From: Streptomyces clavifer
GTDB lineage: Bacteria > Actinomycetota > Actinomycetes > Streptomycetales > Streptomycetaceae
Assembly (NCBI GenBank): GCA_014651175.1
Contig: BMWJ01000002.1
Span: 186,001-250,000 of the forward strand
Length of the DNA: 64,000 nt
Direction: 5' to 3'
Made by a program: the position numbers and the translations under genes
The notes under the pieces: generated by a model
The model's database searches: none
Seen by the model: only the letters and a program-made list of their open reading frames with translations
What the model was told of the DNA's origin: nothing
Part shown: one piece after another, positions 1-7,109 of the stretch
Layout: each line of letters starts with the position of its first letter
Position numbering within the stretch: the first letter of the stretch is position 1

Positions 1-56
1 CTCCGCCTCGCTGCTCTGGGCGGCACCGTCGGCCCGCCTCTCCCCTCACCTCGGGG

Positions 57-932
57 CTACGCCTTCGGCGCCGCACCTCGACCGCACTCTGCGAAGGCGC
101 GCTCCACATGTGCGCGGAAGGTGCGGGGCGGGCGGCCCGTCACCCGCTCGACGGTTCCGGTGACGCGGTTCTCGGCGCCCTCGGCGATGGACCGGTCCAA
201 GCCGGCCAGCATCGCGGCGAACTCGCCGGGGATGCCTGCGACGGTCAGACGGTCACGCATCTGTTCATACGTGAGCCGCCTGTGCTCCACGGGCCTCCCC
301 GAGATCCGGGCCATCACAGCGGCAACATCCTGGTAGCTCAGCGCTTCTGGCCCGGTGATCACCAGATCCGTGTTGGGCGCCACCGGGTCGGTGAGGGCGC
401 GCACCGCGACCGCAGCGATGTCGTCGGCGTCGACGAAGCCGACCTTCCCGTCCCCGGTCGCACTCGACACGACCCCTTCCTCCCGGACGCTCTCGGCGTG
501 CACATGCCGACCCGTGAAGTTCTGCATGAACCAGGAGGGCCGCAGCACCGCCCATTCTTCGAACAACCCGTCGGCCAGCAACGCGTGCACCTGTCCGACT
601 CCGGGGCCACCCACGGGGACGGCCGAGGAGCTGAGCAGTACGACGCGTCGCACGCCGGCCGCGCGGGCCTGTTCCAGGAAGGGCCGCATGACGGCGACGG
701 GACCCGGATCACCGACGGGCGGTACGAGGTAGGCGCGGTCGACCCCACCCAGTGCGGCACTGAAGGTCCTGGCATCGTGCCAGTCGAACCTGATGCCCCG
801 CGCACCCGCCGCGTCTGCGGGCCGACGTGCGGCTGAGGTGATGTCGTGGCCGAGCGCGACGAGTCGGCCGACTACACGGCTGCCCGTAGTGCCGGTCGCG
901 CCGGTCACCAGGACGGATGGATGGTTGGTCAC
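57..932 (-). CDS. NmrA/SDR-family NAD(P)-binding reductase
   Basis: A 291-aa atypical short-chain dehydrogenase of the NmrA/NAD(P)H:quinone-reductase type. The N-terminus carries the Rossmann dinucleotide motif VTGATGTTGSRV (about residues 8-19). A central LSSSAV strand and a WFMQNF segment are typical of NmrA-like proteins, which often lack the classical Tyr-Lys catalytic pair. The GTG start at 932 is preceded by a GGAGAAG ribosome-binding site. The frame stays open upstream to about 1385, but this start has the only convincing Shine-Dalgarno and lies at the family boundary. It diverges from the TetR gene, a common pairing in which the regulator controls the reductase. The substrate is unknown. 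Confidence 0.88.
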   Translation of the reverse strand: MTNHPSVLVTGATGTTGSRVVGRLVALGHDITSAARRPADAAGARGIRFDWHDARTFSAALGGVDRAYLVPPVGDPGPVAVMRPFLEQARAAGVRRVVLLSSSAVPVGGPGVGQVHALLADGLFEEWAVLRPSWFMQNFTGRHVHAESVREEGVVSSATGDGKVGFVDADDIAAVAVRALTDPVAPNTDLVITGPEALSYQDVAAVMARISGRPVEHRRLTYEQMRDRLTVAGIPGEFAAMLAGLDRSIAEGAENRVTGTVERVTGRPPRTFRAHVERAFAECGRGAAPKA

Positions 933-935
933 GGT

Positions 936-1385
936 CTTCTCCGCTTTCTCTGCTCCACGCTCGCGTTCACGGGGCGGGCAAAGGTTTCGTGGCATCCAGG
1001 GGGCGCCAGGGATTCCCACAGTCCGGCCGGGAGGTGGTGCGGCAGGTTTTGACGGTGACGGCGGCGACGTACGGCATCCCGTACGGACCCCCCGGGGCGA
1101 CCAGTCGGCCACGCCGCACCCCTCGGCCACGATGGTGGCCGGACCGGTCGGCGCGTGAACCTCCGGCCGCAGGATCCCCTGCAGGCCGACGGAGTCCGGA
1201 TAGCCGCGCGTACAGGCCGCGACGGCCCCCAGCCGTGCAGCTCCCAGGGAAAGCCCTTGCGGATCGAACGGAAACGCGAACAACGCGTCGCCGTCACACA
1301 GGGCGACCCAGCCGCCGATGCCCTCGCCTGACAGGAGGCGTGAGCTGTGGCGGAACAGGCGCTCCGGGCACCTGGCTGCACTCAT
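936..1385 (-). pseudogene. possible gene remnant upstream of the NmrA reductase
   Basis: The spacer between the divergent reductase and TetR genes is about 540 bp, longer than usual for such pairs. An ATG at 1385 opens a frame with high third-position GC for roughly 100 codons (for example GEGIGGWVALCDGDALFAF), running in phase into the reductase without a stop. It matches no family I recognise, and the last 50 codons look random. It may be a decayed gene or an unusually long 5' extension. The start has no clear ribosome-binding site. Confidence 0.22.
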
Positions 1386-1440
1386 CGGTCGGCCACCCCT
1401 AAGATGTGGACTACGAGTCCGCTTAACCACTCGAACCATA

Positions 1441-1455
1441 CGGACCATCGGTCCG
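1441..1455. promoter_or_regulatory. palindromic TetR-type operator candidate
   Basis: CGGACCATCGGTCCG is a palindrome with 6-bp perfect arms around ATC. It ends 17 bp before the TetR start codon and just upstream of its AAGGAGAGG ribosome-binding site. A related half-site, AGTCCGCTTA, occurs 36 bp upstream (1416-1425) and echoes GGTCCGCTTA at 1450-1459. The position suits autoregulation by the TetR protein, possibly with control of the divergent reductase. Confidence 0.55.
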
Positions 1456-1472
1456 CTTAGCAAGGAGAGGCC

Positions 1473-2084
1473 ATGGTCCAGCGCAAAGAGCGTGCCGATG
1501 CCCTGCGCAATCGCCAGGCCGTCCTGGCCGCAGCCGACGGCCTCTTCGCGCGCAGCCCGAGCCCCCGCAGCGTGTCCATGGACGATGTCGCCGCAGCGGC
1601 CGGAGTCGGCAAGGGCACGCTGTTCCGCCGCTTCGGCGACCGGACGGGCCTCATCCGGGCCCTGTACGAGGCCCGGATCCAGCCCTTGCGCGACGCCGTG
1701 GAATCGGGCCCACCCCCGCTCGGCCCGTCGACGCAGCCTCACGACCGCGTCGAGGGGCTGCTCGACGCGGCGCTCGGCTTCAAGCTCGACAACCGCCATC
1801 TCGCCCTGGCCCTGGAGGAGGTGGGCAGCGGTAGCCCGTACCAGGCGGCGCACTACACGTGGTGGCACCGCACCCTCCAGGAGACGCTGGAGCGGATCCC
1901 CTCGGTGGCGGACGGCGAGTTCATCGCTCACGCACTCCTGGCTGCGACCCGTGCGGACCTCGTCGAGCACCTCGCGGGGCAGGAGCACATGACGGCGGAG
2001 CGGATGAGGTCGGAACTGGCCGCCTACGTGTCGCGGGTCCTGCCCTCCGCCAGCGGGAGCGGCAAGAACGGCGAGAGCAGCTGA
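1473..2084 (+). CDS. TetR/AcrR family transcriptional regulator
   Basis: A 203-aa one-component repressor. The N-terminal helix-turn-helix occupies about residues 10-60, with the family pattern MDDVAAAAGVGKGTLFRRFGD around residues 31-51. The C-terminal ligand-binding half is divergent, so the inducer cannot be predicted. The ATG at 1473 follows AAGGAGAGG at optimal spacing. It is transcribed away from the NmrA-like reductase, which is its most likely target besides itself, given the palindrome at 1441-1455. The length is normal for the family. Confidence 0.92.
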   Translation: MVQRKERADALRNRQAVLAAADGLFARSPSPRSVSMDDVAAAAGVGKGTLFRRFGDRTGLIRALYEARIQPLRDAVESGPPPLGPSTQPHDRVEGLLDAALGFKLDNRHLALALEEVGSGSPYQAAHYTWWHRTLQETLERIPSVADGEFIAHALLAATRADLVEHLAGQEHMTAERMRSELAAYVSRVLPSASGSGKNGESS

Positions 2085-2202
2085 CTGTCAGGCCTGCGTC
2101 CTGGAGTGCGGGGGCGGATGATGACCCCGCAGCAGGCGGGAATCGACTTAACCGTGGTCTCACCCCTAGATCGAACGGACGATCTCGTGGCTACCGAGCA
2201 CC

Positions 2203-2449
2203 GTAGCTCCGCCCTCCGCGCACCCGCAGCCTCACGCCCGTACGCCCCGTCGCGACGGGGCGGCGCCTGCTGGCGGAGTGCACCGGATGCGGCCGTCCCG
2301 GCGCGCCCGAAGCACTCCCCGACGGCCTCTGCCGCCCCTGCCGCACCGCCACCGCGGACGCCCCTACGGCAGCACCCGCAGCTCCGCCGGCCGAACGCGA
2401 TGTGCACGCGCTGGTCAGCCGACTCCGCGACCTGACCCGACTGCCCTGA
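2203..2449 (+). pseudogene. C-terminal remnant of a zinc-ribbon protein
   Basis: One frame encodes VRPVATGRRLLAECTGCG, then a second CxxC (GLCRPCR) and a tail ending LVSRLRDLTRLP before the TGA at 2447-2449. The paired CxxC motifs look like a small zinc ribbon. I recall similar C-termini in conserved Streptomyces proteins of unknown function. No plausible start codon exists in frame, because a TAG lies at about 2202. The piece therefore looks like the 3' end of a decayed gene. The following 2540-2670 also has protein-like fragments (FRVDEHGPLITPSG) with no start or continuity. I see no intact gene in 2085-2670. Confidence 0.35.
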
Positions 2450-2670
2450 CCACCGCGCCCCCGCACGCGGTGTTCGACCACGGTTCGCACCGCTCCGCTC
2501 CTGGCGGAGCCCGCGCGACTCGGTGACCGTGCCGGCGCATGGTCCGACGGCACAGACTCACAGCCGGTCCGTCGCCAGGTGGTGCGCGACAACACCCGCA
2601 CGAACTGACGTTCCGCGTGGACGAGCACGGCCCGCTGATCACCCCCTCAGGACCACTCCCCCTGCGGCGG

Positions 2671-3282
2671 TCAGGTCCCGGGCTGCCCTGGGCCGTCCCG
2701 GAGGCCGACGCGGACTCGGCGCGGGTGGGTGAGCGCCGCCCGGACGATGCGTTGGAGCATCCCGCGGTCCACCGCGACCGGCAGCAGAGACCGACGGCGG
2801 TCGCCCGCCGCGGAGGTCCAGTGATGTGCCATCACCAGTCGTCCAGCGCGGACAGCGACCGCGAGCCCTGCCGCGTGCCGGACCGGATCGACGGCCACCC
2901 GTAGGACGCGGGGTGAGAAGCCGGGACCCGGTCGGGGGCCGACGGGGGCCGATGCGTCCTTTTCCGTGACAGTGATGCCGACGTAGCCGTTGCCGGAGCT
3001 GTGGACGAAGAGAGTCAGGGTCTTGTCCAGAGCCGTCCCCGGCCTGCGGTCGCCCCGGACGACGGCTGCGGCCCCCGGCCGGCGGTCCAGATCGACGTAC
3101 AGGAACGGCAGGCGCGCCTGCCCGTCACCGCCCGGCATGGCCTCCAGAGTCACCGCGAGCAGCGGTGCGGCATCGTGGAACGGGGGGTCGGGCACACGCG
3201 AGCGGGGGCCGTCCGCCGAGGTGACCGTCACGTCGAAGCCCTCCTGGGGCCGACGGGGGGTGTTCCCCGTGTCGGCGTCCAC
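2671..3282 (-). CDS. unknown protein, partner of radical SAM maturase
   Basis: A 203-aa protein that starts (GTG) 5 bp after the radical SAM stop codon and so is almost certainly co-transcribed as the last gene of the peptide operon. I recognise no domain. There is no signal peptide or membrane segment. The sequence alternates short hydrophobic strands (for example LLAVTLEAM, FLYVDLD, TLTLFVHSSGNGYVGITV) with Arg/Pro-rich loops, which suggests a beta-rich soluble fold. Position implies a role in handling, binding or further modifying the peptide, or immunity. That is inference from context only. Confidence 0.6.
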   Translation of the reverse strand: MDADTGNTPRRPQEGFDVTVTSADGPRSRVPDPPFHDAAPLLAVTLEAMPGGDGQARLPFLYVDLDRRPGAAAVVRGDRRPGTALDKTLTLFVHSSGNGYVGITVTEKDASAPVGPRPGPGFSPRVLRVAVDPVRHAAGLAVAVRAGRLVMAHHWTSAAGDRRRSLLPVAVDRGMLQRIVRAALTHPRRVRVGLRDGPGQPGT

Positions 3283-3287
3283 CGGGG

Positions 3288-4463
3288 TCAGGAGACGGGA
3301 TCGACGAGGGGCCCCGCCGCCGCTCTGACCCGCCCGTCGTGGTCCAGGACATCACTGCTCCGTAACCGGTCCTCGATGTGCTCCAGCACGCTCCGCTCGA
3401 CGTCGCAGACGGCGATTCCCTCGACGACCGTGTGTACGTTGTCCCGGTTGCTCGCGATGGGGGCACCCGAACAGGCTCCGAAATACTTGCAGTTCAGGCA
3501 GTTCGCGGCCATCCGGGTCTCGGCGGCGGTGGCCGAGGCATCGAAACGTGGCCCCGAGAGCAATTCCTCGAGCGGGGTGGTGAAGATGTTGCCCAGTGAG
3601 GCCGCGGGGTCCTCGTACGGGTCGCCGTAGGCGTAGACGTCCCCGGGGGTGTTCACGACCAGCACCGAGATCCATTCGCGCTGGTTGAAGTAGACGCGCG
3701 GCGCCTCGGGGTTGAGGTGGCGCAGCACGATCTGGAAGTGGCTGTCCAGTGGGGAGACCTGCACGGGGGTGTCGCTCTCCAGCCAGAGGTCGACCATCTC
3801 GTTGAGGGCGGAGACGATCTCCGGGACGGTGATGTCGTACGCCTCGTGCTGGTTCTCGTAGGCTCCGTCGAAGAGCGGGAGAACCCTGAAACCGATTCCC
3901 GCCTTCTCGTAGAACGAGAAGGTGTCCTTCACCCGCCCCAGGTTCTTCCTGGTCAGCACAGTGATGCAGCCGAAGGAAACACCTTCGGACCGCAGCCGCT
4001 CCATGTTGGCGACGACGTTCTTCTGCTGGTCCCTGCCGGCGATGTTGACCCGCAGTCCGCTGAAGAGGTCCACGGATACGCCGACATGGTCGAAGCCGTC
4101 CCGGAGAAGCCGGATCCGCTCGTCGTCGAGGACGGTGAGATTGGTCTGGACGAAATTGCTCACCTCCAGCGAATCTCCGAAGATCTCACGCTGGTCTTCC
4201 AGGCTGCGCCAGTAGTAGTCCGGCTCGATCATCAGCGGTTCGCCACCGTGCCAGACGATGTGGAGGTGCGTACGCACCCCGTCCTCCTGGTCCTTCCTCA
4301 CATAGAAGTCACGCATGTGCACGTACATGGAGCGCAGTTGTTCCCGGCTCATCCGCTCACGCTGTCCGAGCTCGGCGAATTCGTAGCAATAGGTGCACCT
4401 CAGATTGCAGAACTTGGATATCTTGATGACGAACTGGACCTGCCTGGACGTTTCCCGTGCCAC
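3288..4463 (-). CDS. radical SAM/SPASM-like peptide maturase
   Basis: A 391-aa radical SAM enzyme expected to bind [4Fe-4S] and SAM and install a radical-mediated modification, probably on the peptide encoded directly upstream. Visible features are the CX3CX2C cluster motif CNLRCTYC at residues 19-26, HGGEPL (the GGE SAM-contact motif, about residue 73), and a C-terminal auxiliary-cluster region with CX2CX5C (NCLNCKYFGAC, about 320-330) plus a later Cys (AVCDVE), resembling a partial SPASM domain. GTG 4463 is chosen because GAGGAGG lies just upstream and residue 11 onward is the usual first strand. I see no separate RRE domain. It is not obviously FxsB or GrrM type by motif. Confidence 0.85.
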   Translation of the reverse strand: MARETSRQVQFVIKISKFCNLRCTYCYEFAELGQRERMSREQLRSMYVHMRDFYVRKDQEDGVRTHLHIVWHGGEPLMIEPDYYWRSLEDQREIFGDSLEVSNFVQTNLTVLDDERIRLLRDGFDHVGVSVDLFSGLRVNIAGRDQQKNVVANMERLRSEGVSFGCITVLTRKNLGRVKDTFSFYEKAGIGFRVLPLFDGAYENQHEAYDITVPEIVSALNEMVDLWLESDTPVQVSPLDSHFQIVLRHLNPEAPRVYFNQREWISVLVVNTPGDVYAYGDPYEDPAASLGNIFTTPLEELLSGPRFDASATAAETRMAANCLNCKYFGACSGAPIASNRDNVHTVVEGIAVCDVERSVLEHIEDRLRSSDVLDHDGRVRAAAGPLVDPVS

Positions 4464-4514
4464 TCGTGGGCCTCCTCGCGCTTCGGGATCTCGGGATCTC
4501 GGGACTGCGGACCA

Positions 4515-4548
4515 CCGGATGCGGCCGGAATGTGCGGTCCGCATCCGG
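4515..4548 (-). terminator. hairpin between peptide and maturase genes
   Basis: Arms CCGGATGCGG (4515-4524) and CCGCATCCGG (4539-4548) form a perfect 10-bp stem with a 14-nt loop, extendable by one A-T pair. It lies in the 129-bp spacer between the peptide stop and the maturase start and has no U-tract. Partial terminators or processing hairpins at this position are common in RiPP operons, where the precursor must greatly exceed the enzyme. The role here is inferred. Confidence 0.5.
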
Positions 4549-4592
4549 TTCGGAGCCGTTGGGGAGCAGGCGCGGGGCACCCGCGGGTGGCG

Positions 4593-4952
4593 TCAGGACA
4601 GGTCGTCGAGGATCCGGCTCAGTGGCGCGACGGCAGCCGTCCGCTCGGACGGTGTCGGCGTGATGCCCTGGAGATACGGCTGGACCCGCTGGAGGTAGGG
4701 ATTGATCACCTCGTTGTAGACCCTGTTGTAGATCTCGTTGAACTGCCCGAACAAGCCGTCGGCGGACCGCGCCTCCTGGTCCGCCTCCGCCGCCTGGGCG
4801 GCGAGCGCGGCACGCGCCGAGTCGGAGACGGTGACCGCCTGCGCGGGCTCGGTGGCGGCCTGGGCCACCCCTCCCGCGAACACGGGCATGCTCAGCCCGG
4901 CGGCAATGGTCGCCAGATAGGCGAGATAGCGCTTGGAATCGTCAGCTCTCAT
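4593..4952 (-). CDS. putative secreted RiPP precursor peptide
   Basis: A 119-aa protein with a strong start (GGAGGAG, 6 nt before ATG 4952). It has a basic N-terminus, a hydrophobic stretch (about residues 9-31) ending AQA-A, which resembles a Sec signal peptide, then an Ala/Glu-rich linker. The region from 71 to 97 has regularly spaced aromatic-X-X triplets: F71-N-E, Y75-N-R, Y79-N-E, Y86-L-Q and Y93-L-Q (spacing 4, 4, 7, 7). The tail is Pro/Thr/Ser-rich. Three-residue aromatic motifs are the usual substrates of cyclophane-forming radical SAM enzymes, and such an enzyme follows. It could instead be an unmodified small secreted helical protein. Confidence 0.65.
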   Translation of the reverse strand: MRADDSKRYLAYLATIAAGLSMPVFAGGVAQAATEPAQAVTVSDSARAALAAQAAEADQEARSADGLFGQFNEIYNRVYNEVINPYLQRVQPYLQGITPTPSERTAAVAPLSRILDDLS

Positions 4953-5416
4953 AACTCCTCCTTCTCCGGGAACGCGCCCTTCGGATACGAGGAGTCGGGG
5001 GTCGGACCACGGCGCTTCAGGTACAGGGTGCGAGCACGACTCCGTATCACGGCGGTACACGTACCTCATGGCCGAACAACCGGAGCGCCGAGGCCGGAAG
5101 AAACCCGACCGGTTGAACAGGAGATCCGCGGAGAAACAGCGGGCCGCCCCGTACACCTGACGCTGCCGGTATTGAAACGCCACACCCCTGGCCGGTCAAT
5201 AGGAAGCGCGCCCTCCCATTAGCACCACTCTTATGCACCGATGCATTTGAGTCTTGATCCATTCAAAGCTCTCTCCGCTGCAGACCACCCGTCGAACTCG
5301 CCCCATGGGACGTCAAGGTCGACCATGTGCACCCGCTCAGGCCCGAGCCCCCCGAGGGGCTACGACGGAGCCGTCCGTTCGACGCCGGACCGGCCGTCCT
5401 GTGGTGGGATGGCGCT
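4953..5416. promoter_or_regulatory. divergent intergenic region with inverted repeat
   Basis: This 464-bp region separates the minus-strand peptide operon from the plus-strand AraC gene. The 5210-5275 segment is markedly less GC-rich than its surroundings, as expected for promoters. ATGCA (5233-5237) and TGCAT (5242-5246) form an inverted repeat with a 4-bp spacer, an operator candidate. On the minus strand a TTGACC box lies near 5196-5201 with an AT-rich TCAATA about 18 bp downstream, a possible peptide promoter. No gene is supported here. Confidence 0.4.
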
Positions 5417-5809
5417 GTGAGCCGCACCGTGGAAGAGACCAACCGCCGTATGCTCCGCGCACGGGACGCGATGGACCGTGCGTACGCGCAGCCACTGGAC
5501 GTACCGGCCCTGGCCCGGATCGCCCACGTCTCGCCGGCCCACTTCGCCCGCACCTTCCGCGCCACCTTCGGCGAGACCCCGCACCGGTACTTGCAGCGCC
5601 GCCGGGTCGAGCGGGCGATGTTCCTGCTGCGGGAGACCGATCGCAGTGTCACGGACATCTGCTACAAGGTCGGGTTCGGCAGCACCGGTACCTTCAGCCG
5701 TACGTTCCGCGACATCGTCGGCCGGTCGCCCAGGACGTACCGCAAGGAGACGGCGGCCGTGAATGTACCCACGTGCTTCACGAAAGCGTGGACGCGGCCG
5801 ACCGGCTGA
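5417..5809 (+). CDS. AraC family regulator (DNA-binding domain only)
   Basis: A 130-aa AraC/XylS-type regulator made almost entirely of the double helix-turn-helix domain. The first HTH is DVPALARIAHVSPAHFARTF and the second is SVTDICYKVGFGSTGTFSRT, with the family signature GRSPRTYRK after it. There is no sensor domain. GTG 5417 (MSRTVEETNRR) starts just before the domain; an in-frame upstream start at 5327 would add a non-conserved extension. It is followed 87 bp later by a VOC-family gene, a frequent actinobacterial pair in which the AraC protein likely controls the VOC gene. Confidence 0.88.
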   Translation: MSRTVEETNRRMLRARDAMDRAYAQPLDVPALARIAHVSPAHFARTFRATFGETPHRYLQRRRVERAMFLLRETDRSVTDICYKVGFGSTGTFSRTFRDIVGRSPRTYRKETAAVNVPTCFTKAWTRPTG

Positions 5810-5896
5810 GCGCCTCCGCGGGCCCTCCGCACGAGCCGCCGCGACTGCGCAGATTCGGATAAGTTTTCGCCGCGCCAGCCGATTAGCGTGGTCCCC

Positions 5897-6307
5897 ATGT
5901 TCAACGCGATCACGCACTCACAGATCTACGTCCTCGACCAGGACCAGGCCCTCGACTTCTACGTCGGCAAGCTGGGCCTGGAGGTCAATGCCGATGTCGA
6001 CATGGGCTTCATGCGCTGGCTCACGGTCAGCGTCCCCGGACATCCGGACCGCGAGGTCCTGCTGGAGAAGCCCGGCCCTCCGGCGATGTCCGAGGAGACG
6101 GCCGAGCAGGTCCGCGGGCTGCTGACCAAGGGCGCACTGGGCAGCGCGCTCATCCTCACCACGGACGACTGCCGGAAGACGTACGAGACACTGCTGGCCC
6201 GGGGCGTGGAGTTCACCGACGAGCCGACGGAGCGCCCCTACGGGATCGACTGCGGCCTGCGCGATCCGTTCGGCAACCACCTCCGCTTCACCCAGCTGAA
6301 GGGCTGA
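5897..6307 (+). CDS. VOC (glyoxalase/bleomycin-resistance) family protein
   Basis: A 136-aa vicinal-oxygen-chelate protein with two beta-alpha-beta-beta-beta modules. The first runs from HSQIYVLDQDQALDFYVGKL and the second ends GLRDPFGNHLRFTQ, the usual DPxGN terminus. The family covers metal-dependent dioxygenases, isomerases and antibiotic-binding proteins, and the substrate here is not predictable. ATG 5897 begins at the first strand. It lacks a Shine-Dalgarno, but TAGCGT at 5884-5889 is a possible -10 only 7 nt upstream, suggesting a leaderless mRNA. It pairs with the AraC gene upstream. Confidence 0.88.
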   Translation: MFNAITHSQIYVLDQDQALDFYVGKLGLEVNADVDMGFMRWLTVSVPGHPDREVLLEKPGPPAMSEETAEQVRGLLTKGALGSALILTTDDCRKTYETLLARGVEFTDEPTERPYGIDCGLRDPFGNHLRFTQLKG

Positions 6308-6384
6308 GAACCGAGGGCGGGGCGCCCGGTGCGCAGTGGCTGTCCGCCACCGGCACCGGTCGCCCCCCGTCCCGGGCGGGTCCC

Positions 6385-6896
6385 CTACGACTGCGCGGGC
6401 AGTGCCGGGAACACGACCACCGAGCCGTCCTTGTCACGGACGATCTCGATCGCCACGTCTGCCGCGCGGCCGTTGACAGCGACACCGTCGCCCAGCCTGC
6501 GGATCCGGTGTGCCGCGCGCATCAGGCGGTCGACTTCACCGGTCGTGAAGACAGGCAGCAAGCCTTGCGGGCGCGCCAGCTCCAGCGCCGACAGGCGTAC
6601 CAGGACACCGGCGATGCCCGACTCCAGTGCATCAAGACGACGCTGATCGGCCTTGAGTGTGCGAGCGAAGTTCTCGAACACGTTGCCCGGGTCGCTCTGG
6701 GCATGCTCGACGGCCTGCAGGACGATGACCCGCTGCTTCAGCGCAATGGCCAGGGCCGCGAGTTCGAGGTGGGTGCGGAAGATGCCGCCGCCGTCGCCGA
6801 TGCCGGGAAACGACTTGGCCAATCGTGCAGCTGTTCCAGCAGTTCCGTGATGTGCTCGATGGCCTGCTGGCGCTTGTGGTCGGCATGAGCGCTCAC
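6385..6896 (-). pseudogene. frameshifted gene of unknown function
   Basis: Two minus-strand frames join at about 6815. The upstream frame from GTG 6896 reads SAHADHKRQQAIEHITELL and LEQLHDWPSRF. After a one-base shift the reading continues GIFRTHLELAALAIALKQ, through a helical segment (FENFARTLKADQRRLDALE), to VVVFPALPAQS and TAG at 6385-6387. Each half has good coding character only in its own frame, so a frameshift mutation or a sequence error is likely. The product would be about 170 aa and largely alpha-helical. I recognise no family. It is convergent with the VOC gene and divergent from the kinase. Confidence 0.45.
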
Positions 6897-7109
6897 CCCC
6901 ACCGCCAAGCGTCGCTGCTGAGTGGCTGGGTGCCGGGTATGGCCGACTGCCTGTGTCCGCCCTCCTGACCGGAAACGTTCGGCGGCGCACCCACAGTCCC
7001 GGCACCGCTGGACCGGACATGTTCGCAACAGAGAGACTTGACCGATCGGCGCCGTGCGGGCGTCGGCCGCGCGCACCGGTCAGCACGCGCACGCACACAC
7101 GGGGGCAAG

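Noticed and set aside
1..56. A gene at the left edge
   Set aside because: Only 56 bp before the reductase stop codon, with no supported coding signal.
3288..4463. Assignment of the radical SAM enzyme to FxsB or GrrM/OscB
   Set aside because: The peptide lacks the FxSx C-terminus and the Gly-rich repeats those families modify, and the cluster-motif context differs.
3717..5222. A 501-codon plus-strand frame opposite the radical SAM gene and peptide
   Set aside because: Antisense to the CX3CX2C gene; translation lacks domain features and the minus-strand genes have good ribosome-binding sites.
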